Positions 1 through 9,290 of a stretch of DNA of 29,407 bases are shown here, in pieces. The notes beneath the pieces are model-generated. The model was not told the origin of the DNA. It made no database searches and was given only the letters and a program-made list of their open reading frames with translations. This stretch comes from Hemicentrotus pulcherrimus (taxonomy: Eukaryota > Echinodermata > Echinoidea > Camarodonta > Strongylocentrotidae), in assembly GCA_003118195.1 (NCBI GenBank), contig BEXV01000052.1, positions 459,046 to 488,452 on the forward strand. The letters run 5' to 3'. Positions within the stretch are counted from its first letter, which is position 1, and each line of letters opens with the position of its first letter. Made by a program: the position numbers and the translations under genes.

Positions 1-246
1 CCCCCCCCCCCCCCCTCCCCCTCTCAAGAATCGATACTGCCGCTATCGCGTTTCATCTCTAAAGAAGGATTAGAGTTGATCAGAGGTTAGAAAAAGATGA
101 ACCCACCCCGCACACGCATACTATATTCACACACACACAAACACTTACAGAAAAGACAAAATAAAGTTAAAAAGACATGAAGGATATTATTTATATCTCG
201 ACCACTCCCTTAGCTTGAAAGGAACACAAATGCATGAAAGAAAAAC
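1..246 (+). other. Cassette 5' block, copy A
   Basis: The window opens with a poly-C run (about 15 bases). From about position 90 the sequence matches 15040-15195 upstream of gene C: both contain a CA-rich stretch, then the motifs AAGACAT, GGATATTATT, CCACTCCCT and AAATGCATGAAAGA in the same order. It marks the left part of the cassette carrying gene A. No coding sequence is seen. Confidence 0.6.
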
Positions 247-249
247 TGA

Positions 250-960
250 GTTCTGTCTAAAGTGACACATACCCCTTTTCCTTTATAATAAGCGCCTCTT
301 TTCTTTTCTCATAAATGCCCTATTTCATCTTTGGTGAGTGCCTCTTTTCAGGTCCGACGAATTCCTCTTTTCACCTCTGATAATTTCCCTTCTAACTTTG
401 AAACGTGCCCCTCTTCCTTTCAAATAAGTACCATTTTTCATTCTGATAAGAGGCCCTTTCTATTCTAATAGCAGCCCCTTCCCTTTCTCATAAATGCCCC
501 CTTTTCACCTCCCATGATGGCATTATTCAGTTTGACTCGAGCCCCTTTTCCTTTTTAATAAGTGCCCTTTTCACGTTTTAACGAGAACCCCTTTCCTCTC
601 TCTTAAATGTCCCTTTTCACCTCTGATAAGTACACTATTTTCTCTGGATATGTGCCCCTTACCCTTTTTTATGAGCCACTTCCCCTTTTAAAATGTCAAT
701 TTCACCTCTGATAAATGCCCTCATATTAAAATCTGATAGGTGCCCCTTTTCCATCGAGAGATACCCCTTTTCCATTCTTATAAGTGACTTTTTTCATCTC
801 TGGTGAGTGTCTTTTTTAGGAGCGAGAAGTGCCTCATTTTCACCTCTGATAACTACCCCTTTTACTCAAATACGTGCACTCTTTCTTTTCTAATAAATGC
901 CCCATAACCTTTCGCCAACATGCGCCCCTAATTCCAAGCGACTGAAAGCCCCCCCCCCCC
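250..960 (+). repeat. C-rich 23-26 bp degenerate minisatellite upstream of gene A
   Basis: About 25 imperfect units built on TGCCCCTTTTCACCTCTGATAAG and variants run across the interval, ending in a poly-C run near 947-960. Individual units differ by substitutions and small indels, so the array is old or has been shuffled. The same array occurs at 15195-15900 in the same place relative to gene C, so it was duplicated with the cassette. Only short traces (AAAAAGGGGCAC near 8825) remain on the complementary side upstream of B. Confidence 0.75.
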
Positions 961-1542
961 TTTCTTCAAGTTTTCCAAAAGCTCCTTAGGATTTATAGTT
1001 GTTATTATTATGTTACTAATAAAATGCCTTTTCAGTCTTTCAAATTGTGCTCTTCAGGATTTAAAAAAAAACCCTCTTTATAAGAAATATTGAATCTTAC
1101 ATTTTTTGCTCGCTTGTAAATTAACAATTGGACCATCACACCCATCTGCAAAGTATGGTGCTTATCATAAGCAGTATATTGGACCATGTCAAGAGAGAAA
1201 CAAATATTGATGTCATCCCTGATAGTGTACACAACCATGATGATGTAGGGGTATATACCAATGTCTAAACATTGTATGTTTAAACTTTGAGATTTACCTT
1301 TGTAGATGCCCCTTTTTTCCAGGAAGTTTTGATTTTTGTTGGTGCTCCCACTTTGGAAGACGCTCCGCCACCCCTTCTTGAAGTTATGGCCATCCTTACT
1401 TGGACTCGGCATAACCAACTTTAGCATGCCTCAGTGGACTCTGAAATGATGTTTGCAAAAATATTTTAGATTTCATGATAATGCTTATATGTTTATTTTC
1501 TTTGTTCATATTCGACAAATTTGTGTTTTTCTTTCTTGACAG
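961..1542 (+). other. Conserved upstream/intron block of gene A
   Basis: This non-coding stretch leads into the ATG exon of gene A. From about 1300 it matches the complement of 8700-8850 (gene B) and 16240-16360 (gene C), sharing landmarks such as CTTTGGAAGA, ATGGCCATC and GATGTTTGC, followed by the T-rich tract and TTGACAG acceptor. The short ORFs here are not conserved between copies and look spurious. Confidence 0.55.
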
Positions 1543-1640
1543 TACTCTAGAGAGATACAAATCAAAACTTGGCAATACCATGAATCATTGGATGAAGAAA
1601 ATGAATGAGCACTCAATCAGCTGTGTGCAGAGAATTCAAG
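1543..1640 (+). pseudogene. Gene A, short ATG exon (frameshifted)
   Basis: The exon is bounded by a pyrimidine tract with TTGACAG before 1543 and CAAG|GTATAT after 1640, and is homologous to the exons at 7542-7444 and 16460-16584. The ATG at 1580 is in the conserved position. Where B and C read TGTGTTGCAG, A reads TGTGTGCAG. This one-base deletion makes the exon end in phase 1 instead of phase 2, so translation from 1580 enters the long exon in the wrong frame and soon stops. Either A is a pseudogene or it is translated from a later ATG (2173). The base call should be confirmed, since the break rests on one nucleotide. Confidence 0.6.
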
Positions 1641-2060
1641 GTATATTTCTTAAGTGGGTCATACAATCAACTTCTAATCTAATGTTTTATACATTTGGCA
1701 AAGACTCGGTTATTTTAGTGTCGTCATATATAGGTTCAGATGTTGTTAATAGTCGTAAACAATGTTAGGTGTTAAAAAAAATTATGCCCACACTTAAACC
1801 AGATGGACACACGCATGTGTTGTGAATATCCACCAACCTCATTTTTGTTACCATGTTTATAGGTAAGAATAGACTACGTCATGTCAATGACTATGTTGCA
1901 AATGGGAGGGATTTTTTTGAAAGAAAGGTTTTCATTTTGGACATTTTAAACTCTATTCCAACATGTACCCCTTAAAAGTAAGCATCCCTATAGGGTCAAT
2001 TTAGAATGACACTCGTCTTTCCTAATTAACTATCTTTAAACAAAAATCTCATTCATCCAG
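1641..2060 (+). other. Intron of gene A
   Basis: A GT..AG intron of about 420 bases, ending in TTCATCCAG, the same acceptor as in genes C and D. It shares landmark sequences with the introns of B and C (for example the ACACGCATGTGTTGTGAAT region near 1810, matched at 16750). No other feature is evident. Confidence 0.6.
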
Positions 2061-3225
2061 GGAACCTGACCTGGTACTCGATGACCATCCATTAGAAGGA
2101 GAACTTCCTTCCCAAGACCAGGCTCCACTTGACACCAAGCAAATTGGCGATCATCCGTCACAACGCCCATACATGAATACCGAAGAGACTACTGGAGCTA
2201 CTTCAGAAGTGATAGGTCGTGGAGCTCAAGCCCTGGACCAAATGGCTCTTAAGATCATAGAAGATATAGCTGATATCTGCATTCCACCAAGTGGCGATCC
2301 ATCTCTTCAGGATGTTAGCTTTGTAGAGGAAGAAGACCCTTCTCCGCCCCATAGACTCTCTTCCCGAATCGATAGTGTTACATATCCATCTTCTGCAGGT
2401 GATGCAGGAGGTGATATCAGTACCCAGGAATTCTCTGCCATGGGTATGGAATGGGAGAAAATAAAAGATGAAGCGGGGGAGGAGATATTATCTCGGCCAA
2501 AGAGCCTCTCTTCCAATAAGGATGAAGTTCGTTTGTTCGATCCATCTCTTCAGGATGATAGAATTGAAGAGGAAGGGGAGCTTTCTCTGCCCCTTAGCCT
2601 CTCTTCACTAGACGATAAGGTTATATATCGACCTCCTGCAAATAATGCAGGAGGTGATAGTGGTACCGAGGAGTTCTATGCCATGGTTATGGAATGGGAG
2701 AAAATGAAATACGGAGAGGGGGAGGGGATATTATCTCGTCCAAAGAGCCTCTCTTCCAATGAGGATGTAGTTCGTTCTCGAGCACCTGACGAGTTATCTC
2801 AGGTCAGAAAGAGGTCCATTTCAAACGCCTCAAAAATCTATCAAATCAAACAGACAAATGTCAGTCAGTTTATAAGGGTGAATAACGACCGGAGGGAATT
2901 CTATGAAATGTTTGAATCTATGAAAAAGGATATAAGTAACCTTCAAACAGAAGTTGTGTCACTAAAAATCGACAGTTATAATTTAAAGAAAGAAAATTCT
3001 GAAATCAAGAGAGAATATTCTGCACTGAAGAGGGAAAATGTTCAACTTAAAATAGAAATGTCCAAGCTGAAACAGGCACATCGCAATCATCTGATTGATC
3101 GTGAAGCTTTGAGAAATGATGCAACTTCCTTTCAAAAGGAAGTCATGCCACCGAAAGCAGCTCCGATCATGAATGCATCTGTTTTTCAGGATGATGATAT
3201 GGCACAATTGGCTAGACAGGAATGA
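2061..3225 (+). CDS. Gene A, long exon: acidic modular coiled-coil protein, unrecognised family
   Basis: The reading frame is open from the acceptor at 2061 (G|GAA CCT GAC) to TGA at 3223-3225. The first in-frame ATG inside the exon is 2173, giving 350 aa. Order of parts: a short Pro-containing N-terminal stretch, degraded here (SQRPYM where B, C and D have PPPPRPDM); two tandem acidic Ser-rich modules of 81 codons starting at 2299 and 2542, each opening with PSLQD and closing with SRPKSLSSN; a conserved basic patch RKRSISNAS; then a Lys/Glu-rich coiled coil from about 2860 to 3090; and a tail ending near QDDDMAQLARQE. RKRS fits a basophilic kinase site by pattern only. I see no signal peptide, membrane segment or enzyme motif. 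The family is not known to me. Copy A may be untranslated from its upstream ATG because of the exon 1 frameshift. Confidence 0.7.
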
Positions 3226-3440
3226 CGATACGGTTCATACACAGGAGGAGTAGGAATCCTCGAAGAATACATTGACCACAGTGGTGGCGAGTATGATAAG
3301 CTTATATCATACCAGTTTGACAGATGTGAATGCAAGCTTGATCTCTTTGCAAAGTAAATGAAATGAGAGTTGAGTTGTCAATAAATTGATACATAATCAG
3401 ACGATGCAGTATTGATTCGGTCGTTTTATTTCCAATAATA
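3226..3440 (+). other. 3' UTR of gene A with AATAAA at 3380
   Basis: Downstream of the stop the sequence is conserved with C (18261-18450) and, inverted, with B (5410-5225). It includes GACCACAGTGGTGGCGAGTATG and AGTTGAGTTGTCAATAAATT. The AATAAA at 3380-3385 is preserved in C (18389-18394) and B (complement of 5279-5284), which supports it as the polyadenylation signal of the family. Confidence 0.65.
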
Positions 3441-3444
3441 CGAA

Positions 3445-3540
3445 GAGAGAGAGAGAGAGAGAGAGAAAGAAAGAAAGAAGGAGAGAGATAGAGCGAGCAA
3501 GGGGAAGAGACAGGGAGAGACAGAGGGAGTAGGTTGTAAG
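3445..3540 (+). repeat. GA microsatellite 3' of gene A
   Basis: A pure (GA)n run of about 22 bases at 3445-3466 is followed by purine-rich sequence with GAAAGAAAGAAAG and GAGAGATAGAGCG. An equivalent run sits at 18452-18475 after gene C, and on the complementary strand after gene B. Confidence 0.85.
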
Positions 3541-3835
3541 AAGGAAATGATAGACTGGTAGATTGAGAGGACGACTATAAGAGGGAGAGAATAATGAAAT
3601 GAAGACCGAGAGGAAACAAGATTTCGACAGTAGATGTTAAGAAGCTACATGAGAGAGATCAGTCTTCTTATCAAATCTTTTCCATGAAACCAAACTTTAA
3701 AATATATATAACATTTGTCCTATCATCCCTATTGATCGTTGTAGGACGTTGAGAAGAGAAACAAAGGGGTATGTTTGAGAAAGAGAGGGAGAGGAAGGGA
3801 GAGAGGGGCGAGAAAGTGAAAGGTACACGACCAGT
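3541..3835 (+). other. Conserved 3' flank of cassette A
   Basis: Purine-rich non-coding sequence nearly colinear with 18540-18850 after gene C (shared: GAAACAAGATTTCGA, AGAGATCAGTCTTCTT, CCTATTGATCGTT, GGACGTTGA). No gene is seen. Confidence 0.6.
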
Positions 3836-4606
3836 GTTATGATGGAGAAAGAGAAGGGTGTGGTATGAAAGAGAGAACCAGTGTTATGATGGAGAGAGAA
3901 AGGTGTGGTATGAAAGAGAGGACCAATGGTATGAGGGAGAGAGAAGGGCGTGCTATGAAAGAGGGTACCAGTGTTATGATGGAGAGAGAAAGGTGTGGTA
4001 TGAAAGAGAGGACCAGTGGTATGAGGGAGAGAGAAGGGCGTGCTATGAAAGAGGGTACCAGTGTTATGATGGAGAGAGAAAGGTGTGGTATGAAAGAGAG
4101 GACCAGTGGTATGAGGGAGAGAGAAGGGCGTGCTATGAAAGAGGGTACCAGTGTTATGATGGAGAGAGAAAGGTGTGGTATGAAAGAGAGGACCAGTGTT
4201 ATGATGGAGAGAGAAGGGTGTGTTATGAAAGAGGGGACCATTGCTATGATGGAGAGAGAAGGGTGTGGTATGAAGGGTACCAGTGTTATGATGGAGAGAG
4301 AAGGGTGTGGTATGAAAGAGAGGACCAGTGGTATGAGGGAGAGAGAAGGGTGTGGTATGAAGGGCACCAGTGTTATGATGGAGAGAGAAGGGTGTGGTAT
4401 GAAGGGCACCAGTGTTATGATGGAGAGAGAAGGGTGTGGTATGAAAGAGAGGACCAGTGTTATGATGGAGAGAGAAGGGTGTGGTATGAAAGAGGGGACC
4501 AGTGTTATGATGGAGAGAGAGAAGACTGTGGCATGAAATACAAGACTAGTATTGTGATGGAGAGAGAAGGGTGTGATATGAAAAAGAGAACCAGTGTTAT
4601 GATGTA
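3836..4606 (+). repeat. 45-bp purine-rich minisatellite with 90-bp higher-order repeat
   Basis: Units of about 45 bp containing ACCAGTGTTATGATGGAGAG and GGTGTGGTATGAAAGAG repeat across the interval; some later units are 3-6 bases shorter. Between about 3966 and 4236 alternating unit types (GTACCAGTGTTATGATGG and GACCAGTGGTATGAGGG) form a 90-bp higher-order repeat with three nearly identical copies, pointing to recent amplification. Because 45 is a multiple of three and the unit lacks stops in several frames, long ORFs appear on both strands. They are consequences of the repeat and I do not call them genes. Single diverged units occur after gene C (18840-19190). Confidence 0.9.
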
Positions 4607-4646
4607 GAGAGAAGGCTATGGATCTTTTATAACACATCCTTCTCTC
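4607..4646. repeat. Centre of the A/B palindrome
   Basis: GAGAGAAGG at 4607-4615 is the exact inverse of CCTTCTCTC at 4638-4646, with a 22-base loop. To the left the minisatellite units read on the + strand; to the right (4640-4745) they read on the - strand. This is the point where cassettes A and B meet tail to tail. Confidence 0.65.
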
Positions 4647-4745
4647 ACTCCATATGTCCATCACAATTATTGGTCCTCTTTTTCATACCACACCCTTCAC
4701 TCTCTCCATCATAACACTATACTTTTCTCATATTACGCCCTTCTT
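4647..4745 (-). repeat. Inverted minisatellite units, B side
   Basis: On the - strand this reads as two to three units of the 45-bp minisatellite family (GTGTTATGATGGAGAGAG, GGGTGTGGTATGAAAAAGAG). It is the B-arm counterpart of the larger array at 3836-4606, so the array has expanded on the A side or contracted on the B side. Confidence 0.7.
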
Positions 4746-4830
4746 GACTGATGATGCCTCAACAATGTCAACAGAAAGGTAATTCGAAGAATTAGCTACA
4801 TTCAGATGGTGTCAAGTGGAACTTTTGAAT
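4746..4830 (-). mobile_element. Fragment shared with the non-LTR RT tail at 25070-25140
   Basis: The complementary strand contains TTGACATTGTTGAGGCATCA and CATCTGAATG in the same order and spacing as 25070-25135, where the + strand encodes a reverse-transcriptase-like C-terminus (DIVEASSV). Here the frame is broken. The fragment lies 3' of gene B, as the other lies 3' of gene D, so it may belong to an ancestral cassette. Confidence 0.5.
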
Positions 4831-5410
4831 TCGGTGAATTTCAAACACCTTGATTAATGAGATTTCATATTGTAAGGTAAGGAGAATACATGATATGTAC
4901 ATAGGTAAATGTCTCTTTATCTCTCTTGCCATACACACACAAAAGAACACCCCTCTGTCTCCCTTTTCAACGTCCTCCATAGACATGATAGAAGTTTCAT
5001 GGGAATGATTTGTGAAGAAGATTTCTTTCGCATGCAGCTTCCTAACAATTACTGCAATATTTCCTTTCAGTCTTCTCTTCATCATTCTCTCCCTCTATTT
5101 AGTAGTCCTCTTAACCTATCCGTCTACCATTACCCCCCTTACAACCAACTCACTTCCTCCGTGTGTGTGTCTATCCATCTCTTCCCCTTGCTCCCCCTCT
5201 CTTTCTTTCTCTCTTTCTCTTCATAATATTGAAAATAAAACGACCGAATCAACATTGCATTGTCTCAGTATTAATAGATTTATTGACAACTCAACTCTCA
5301 ATTCTTTTATTTTGCAAAGAGATCAAGCTTGCATTTAAGTCTTACAAACTAGTATGATATAAGCTTAACATACTCTCCACCACCGTGGTCAATGTATTCT
5401 TCGAAGACAA
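4831..5410 (-). other. 3' UTR and flank of gene B with CT/GA microsatellite
   Basis: Read on the - strand this matches the 3' flanks of A and C: CACCACGG/GTGGTG region, AATAAA (complement of 5279-5284), then a GA-rich tract (complement of about 5160-5225) and the GGACGTTGA landmark near 4970. The short + strand ORFs rich in Leu, Ser and Phe are translations of this CT-rich DNA and are not called. Confidence 0.65.
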
Positions 5411-6557
5411 CTATTCTTCCTGTCTAGCCAATTGCGCCATATCATCATCCTGAAAAACAGATGCATTCATGATCAGAGCTGCTTTCGGTGACATGACTTC
5501 CTTTTGAAAGGAAGTTGTATCATTTCTCAAAGCTTCACTATCAATCGGATCATTGCGATGTGCCTGTTCAATCTTGGACATTTCTATTTTAAGTTGAACA
5601 TTTTCACTCTCCAGTACAGAATAATTTCTCTTGATTTCAGATACTTCTTTCTTTAGATTATAACTGTCGATCTTGAGTGACACGACTTCTGTTTGAAGGT
5701 TATTTATAACCTTTTTCATAGATTCAAACATTTCATAGTATTTCCTCCTGTCGTTATTCACCCTTATAAACTGACTGACATTTGTCTTTTTGATTTGATA
5801 GATTTTTGAGGCGTTTGAAATGGACCTCTTTCTGACCTGAGTTAACTCGTCAGGTGCATCCTGATTGGAAGAGAGGCTCTTTGGACGAGACAATATCCCC
5901 ACCCCCTCTCCGTATTTCATTCTCTCCCATTCCATAACCATGGCATAGAACTCGTGGGTACCACTATCACCTCCTGTATTATTTGCAGGAGGGCGATACG
6001 TAACCTTATCATCTAGTGAAGAGAGGCTTAGTGGCAGAGAAAACTTCCCTTCCTCTTAAATGCTATCATCCCGAAGAGATGGATCGAACAACTTTAAAAC
6101 AACTTTATCCTCCTTGGAAGAGAGGCTCTTTGGACGAGACAGTATTCCCTCCCCCTCTTCGTATTTCAATTGCTCCCATTCCATACCCATGGCATAGAAC
6201 TCGTGGGTACTGATATCATTTCCTGTATCACCTGCAGGAGGTGGATATATAACACTATCAATTCGGGAAGAGAGACTATGGGGCGGAGAAGGGTCCTCTT
6301 CCTCTACATAGCTAACATCCTGGAGAGATGGACCGCCACTTGGTGGAATGCAGATATCAGCGATATCTTCTGTAGGAGCCATTTGGTCCAGGGCTTGAGC
6401 TTCAGGACCTGTCCCTTATGGAGCAGTCTCTACAGCATTCATATCTGGGCGTGGTGGAGGAGGATCACCATGGTTCGTGATGTCCAGTGGATCCTGGTCT
6501 TGGGTAGGAAGTTCTCCTTCCAATAGTGAATGGTCACCGAGTACCAGGTCAGGTTCC
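5411..6557 (-). pseudogene. Gene B, long exon with two in-frame stops
   Basis: On the - strand the frame runs from the acceptor (TCGTCCAG, exon starting 6557) to the terminal stop near 5411, colinear with A, C and D. Two TAA codons interrupt it. One is at the complement of 6416-6418, created at the edge of a 9-base in-frame deletion relative to D, just after PDMNAVETAP. The other is at 6056-6058, where C has GAA in ATTGAAGAG. No frameshift accompanies either stop, and the rest is well kept: PPPPRPDM, two acidic modules, KRSISNAS, coiled coil and the DDDMAQLARQEE end. This suggests recent inactivation. Codon reassignment or readthrough is a less likely alternative, since sister copies use sense codons there. 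Confidence 0.75.
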
Positions 6558-7443
6558 CTGGACGAGTGAATAAAAAATAAATAGTCCATTGATAGGAAAT
6601 TAGAGTTCCATTCTAAAATTGACCCTAGGAATGATTACTTTATCATATTCACATCAATACGGATTACTTCTGCCCTTTTCAGGAAGAAGATTACTTCTGC
6701 CCTTTTCAGGAATGAAGAAGTGAAAATTGTTTCCTACTTAAAACGAAATTTAATTTATTTTCTTTCTACCTGACATGACTGTTAGAATGTTGTAATATAA
6801 TATAGTACATATTCAAATGAATAAACGTCAAATCAAAATTAAATCGAGAAATTAAGAGAGCCCTTTTCCTTGTTGACATGAGAACAGGTAACAAGATTAT
6901 TAGAAATTAGTTCCTGTGTTCATATCTAATGTTACTTGAAATTATCTTAATGACAACAATCATGGTTACATGTTGGAATAGAGTTTAAATGTAGACATCC
7001 AAAATAAAACCGGCTTGTTCTATAAATTGTCATTTTTAAAAAGTAATTTCGAAATGCATGACATCTGTGAAATCTGTTTTGAGTCTTTCGGAGACCATAC
7101 AAGAGCAAGAATTATAAAATATTTTAGCATGCACCAATAATTATTTCGTCGTCCTTTTCCTTTCCAACAACCCCTCCCATTTGCAATATAGTCATTGGAA
7201 TGACGTAATCTGTTATTACCTATATGGTAACAAGTAAGGTTGGTGGATATTCACAACCAGGCGTGTATCCATCTGGTTTAAGTATGGGTATCAAATTTTA
7301 AAAACCTCACATTGTTTAAGACTCTGTAAACAACAACTGAATCTTTATCCTATATGACGACACAGAAATAACCAAGTCTTTGCCAAATGTATAAAAACAA
7401 TGGAAACTAAAGCAATTATTTAAGGCCCAATTAAGAAATGTAC
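6558..7443 (-). other. Intron of gene B
   Basis: A GT..AG intron on the - strand, conserved with 22380-22825 in gene D (CCGGTTTTA, TTACCTGTTCTCATGTCAA and GGGCTCTCTTAATT in order) and in part with the A and C introns near the ATG exon. A short local duplication (ATTACTTCTGCCCTTTTCAGG) occurs twice near 6665-6710. No gene is seen. Confidence 0.55.
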
Positions 7444-7542
7444 CTTGAATTCTCTGCAACACAACTGTTTGAGTGTTCGTCCATTTTCTTCATCAAATGA
7501 TTCATGGTAGTGCCAGGTTTTGATTTGTATCTCTCGAGAGTA
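7444..7542 (-). CDS. Gene B, short ATG exon
   Basis: On the - strand: CTTTACAG acceptor, exon from 7542 to 7444, CAAG|GTACAT donor. The ATG lies at 7505-7503 and reads MNHLMKKMDEHSNSCVAENS in phase 2, joining in frame with the long exon (R|EPDL). This exon is intact in B even though the long exon carries stops. The longest ORF through this stretch uses another frame and does not join the long exon. Confidence 0.55.
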
Positions 7543-7621
7543 CTGTAAAGAAAGAAAACGACAATTTGTCAAATATGAACAAAGAAATAAAGAATATGAA
7601 CATAACAATTATAGGCATATA
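7543..7621 (-). other. Acceptor region of the gene B ATG exon
   Basis: Pyrimidine-rich on the - strand (TTCTTTATTTCTTTGTTC) with TTGACAAATTG-like sequence, matching 1495-1542 and 16420-16459. It is continuous with 8663-8900 once the retrotransposon is removed. Confidence 0.6.
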
Positions 7622-8662
7622 TTAATTTATTTATTTATTCGGTCTTCTTTAAAATACAGGGTAGTCCTTTCAGCGCCCCAAGGCCTGCTTTGCAAAGGAG
7701 CCCTGTAGGCGAGTGAAAAATTACATGGTAAAAATTACAACAACAACAAATAAAAAACATATACATAATACATAATACACAGCTATTTACTATTAGATAT
7801 AAAAGTAACACAGAACACGTTTTTAGTTTGGAGAAAAAAAAAACCCTACATAAAATTCACGTTTGGATTTAAATGAGCCAAATAAAGCAAGGGAATACAA
7901 TTATATTTATGAACTAAACAACAAGTTCACTTAAATTGATTGCACTGGTATGATAAAATCAAACCAAATTTAAAACACGCTAAAAGATAAGTAAAGTTCA
8001 AGTCAGACTTAAGAGTTTAAGTAAAAGTGTGGCTAAAAAGAAAACAGCGGATTAAAGTGGATTGCACAGAAGAAAGTATAAGCACACAATGGATATTTTA
8101 ACGAGAGCAAAAGATAATTATACAATCAAACAATTACAAGACCAGACACAATGTGTCAAACAAAAGACAATGTAAGCACACAATAGATAGTTAAACGAAA
8201 CCAAAGAAGATTATACAATCAAACAAGCAAAAGAACTTTGGTTTAGAGAACAGACTGATGACGTCGGGTTTGATTTTTGAAAACTTGCAAAGATGATGAT
8301 AATTGAATAGAAATCGGTAATTTATTAAACTGTGAACATGCAAAGTAAGAGAAAGAGCGTTTTTTAAAATCAGTTCGTGGTTTGGGTATGAATAATGGGC
8401 AATTCAGGGCATATCTTGTAGGGTACTTTGCTAGACGTTGGGATACAAATGTATTTAAGTACAAAGGAGCAAGATTGTTTAGAATTTTGTAAACGTTTAC
8501 ACAACATTGGTACTTGACTCTTTCTTCAACATTCTGCCATTTAAGTTTATCCATCAAAGTGACACTTGGCGTAAAGAAATCAGCATTTAAAACTAATCTT
8601 GCATATTTATTTTGACTTCTTTGTAATTTTGTCATATATTCTTTTGTACACGTACCCCATAC
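7622..8662 (-). mobile_element. 5'-truncated CR1/L2-type non-LTR retrotransposon in gene B upstream intron
   Basis: A 140-codon - strand frame (8665-8243) matches the C-terminal end of CR1/L2/Jockey-clade reverse transcriptases: LQRSQNKYARLVLNAD, LMDKLKWQNVEERVKYQCC, YKILNNLAPLYL, then a FKKRSFSYFACSQFNKLP tail region. It ends in a normal stop, followed by a 3' UTR (GGGCTCCTTTGCAAAGCAGG and CCCTGTATTTTAAAG on the - strand) and a short AAATAAATAAATTAAT tail, typical of this clade. A CATATA repeat at 7616-7621 and 8663-8668 is a candidate target-site duplication. Only the 3' kilobase is present, as expected from incomplete reverse transcription. Copies A and C lack it at the same site. Confidence 0.85.
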
Positions 8663-8867
8663 CATATACCATGAAATCTAAAATATTCTAAGCAAACATC
8701 GTTTCAGAGTCCATTGTGGCATACTGAAGTTTGTTGTGCAGAACCCGAGTAATGATGGCCATTTCTTTAACCAGGGGCGGCGGAGCATCTTCCAAAGTGG
8801 AGGGGGGGGGGGTGTTCCAACAAAAAAGGGGCACTTTTATTTTCTTAGTTCGCAGTGCAAAAAATGA
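8663..8867 (-). other. Upstream block of gene B, homologous to A and C
   Basis: The - strand matches 1310-1490 and 16240-16390 (AATGGCCATCATTACTC, GATGTTTGC, TTTCATG). It ends near a poly-G run (8803-8813) and a trace of the C-rich minisatellite. B diverges from A and C beyond this point because a dispersed repeat begins. Confidence 0.6.
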
Positions 8868-9290
8868 TAGCCAGCCCATGAATTATGAATGTTTTATTTT
8901 TGGCACAAATCCGAAAGCTCGGTAGAAAAGTTATAAATAGCTTGGGGAATACCAGATTATGATACAGGGTGATCTCATTTGATAGAATGCTTATCTTCAC
9001 GTATTCATAATACTGAATTTAAAAATGGGTTATCGGTGACTCAAATTTGTATTACATCTTTCTTTATTGCTTTCGAATTCATTTACAATATTTTGTACTT
9101 TATTCGGGAAAATATAATATACATGTACAAACTCTGCTACTTAATAGGTTCCCCATATTTCACATTGCGTTTTCTCTTTCATGTTACATGTCTATCAGTG
9201 TTTTCATTATGCATTCTCTTGTTAAAATATTATGTATGAGACAATCTTGTTGTATGGAATTTGGAAAATAAAAATAAACAAACACAAATG
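8868..9290 (+). repeat. Dispersed repeat, possible retrotransposon 3' end
   Basis: The first 130 bases match the complement of 11970-12130 (shared CATGAATTATGAATGTT, GGCAC, AATCC, TTGGGGAA, CCAGAT and ATGATA in order). The interval closes with TATGGAATTTGGAAAATAAA and an A-rich AAATAAACAAACAC tail, like the 3' end of a non-LTR element. The Phe/Ile-rich ORF at 8979-9239 has no recognisable domain and I do not call it. It interrupts homology between the regions upstream of B and D. Confidence 0.45.

Noticed and set aside
1475..1768. 97-codon ORF across the gene A ATG exon as a stand-alone gene
   Set aside because: Its N-terminal half is the pyrimidine-rich acceptor tract and its C-terminal half is intron; only 1543-1640 is conserved.
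3837..4664. Long ORFs of 223-275 codons on both strands in the minisatellite
   Set aside because: The 45-bp unit is a multiple of three and lacks stops, so ORFs arise in several frames at once. There is no start context, splice link or conservation in cassette C.
6056..6418. TAA stops in B as evidence for a variant genetic code
   Set aside because: Sister copies have sense codons or intact sequence at these places and use TAA, TAG or TGA as normal ends.
8979..9271. Phe/Ile-rich, membrane-like ORFs
   Set aside because: They lie in an AT-rich repeat 3' end, two overlapping frames look equally hydrophobic, and there is no known domain.
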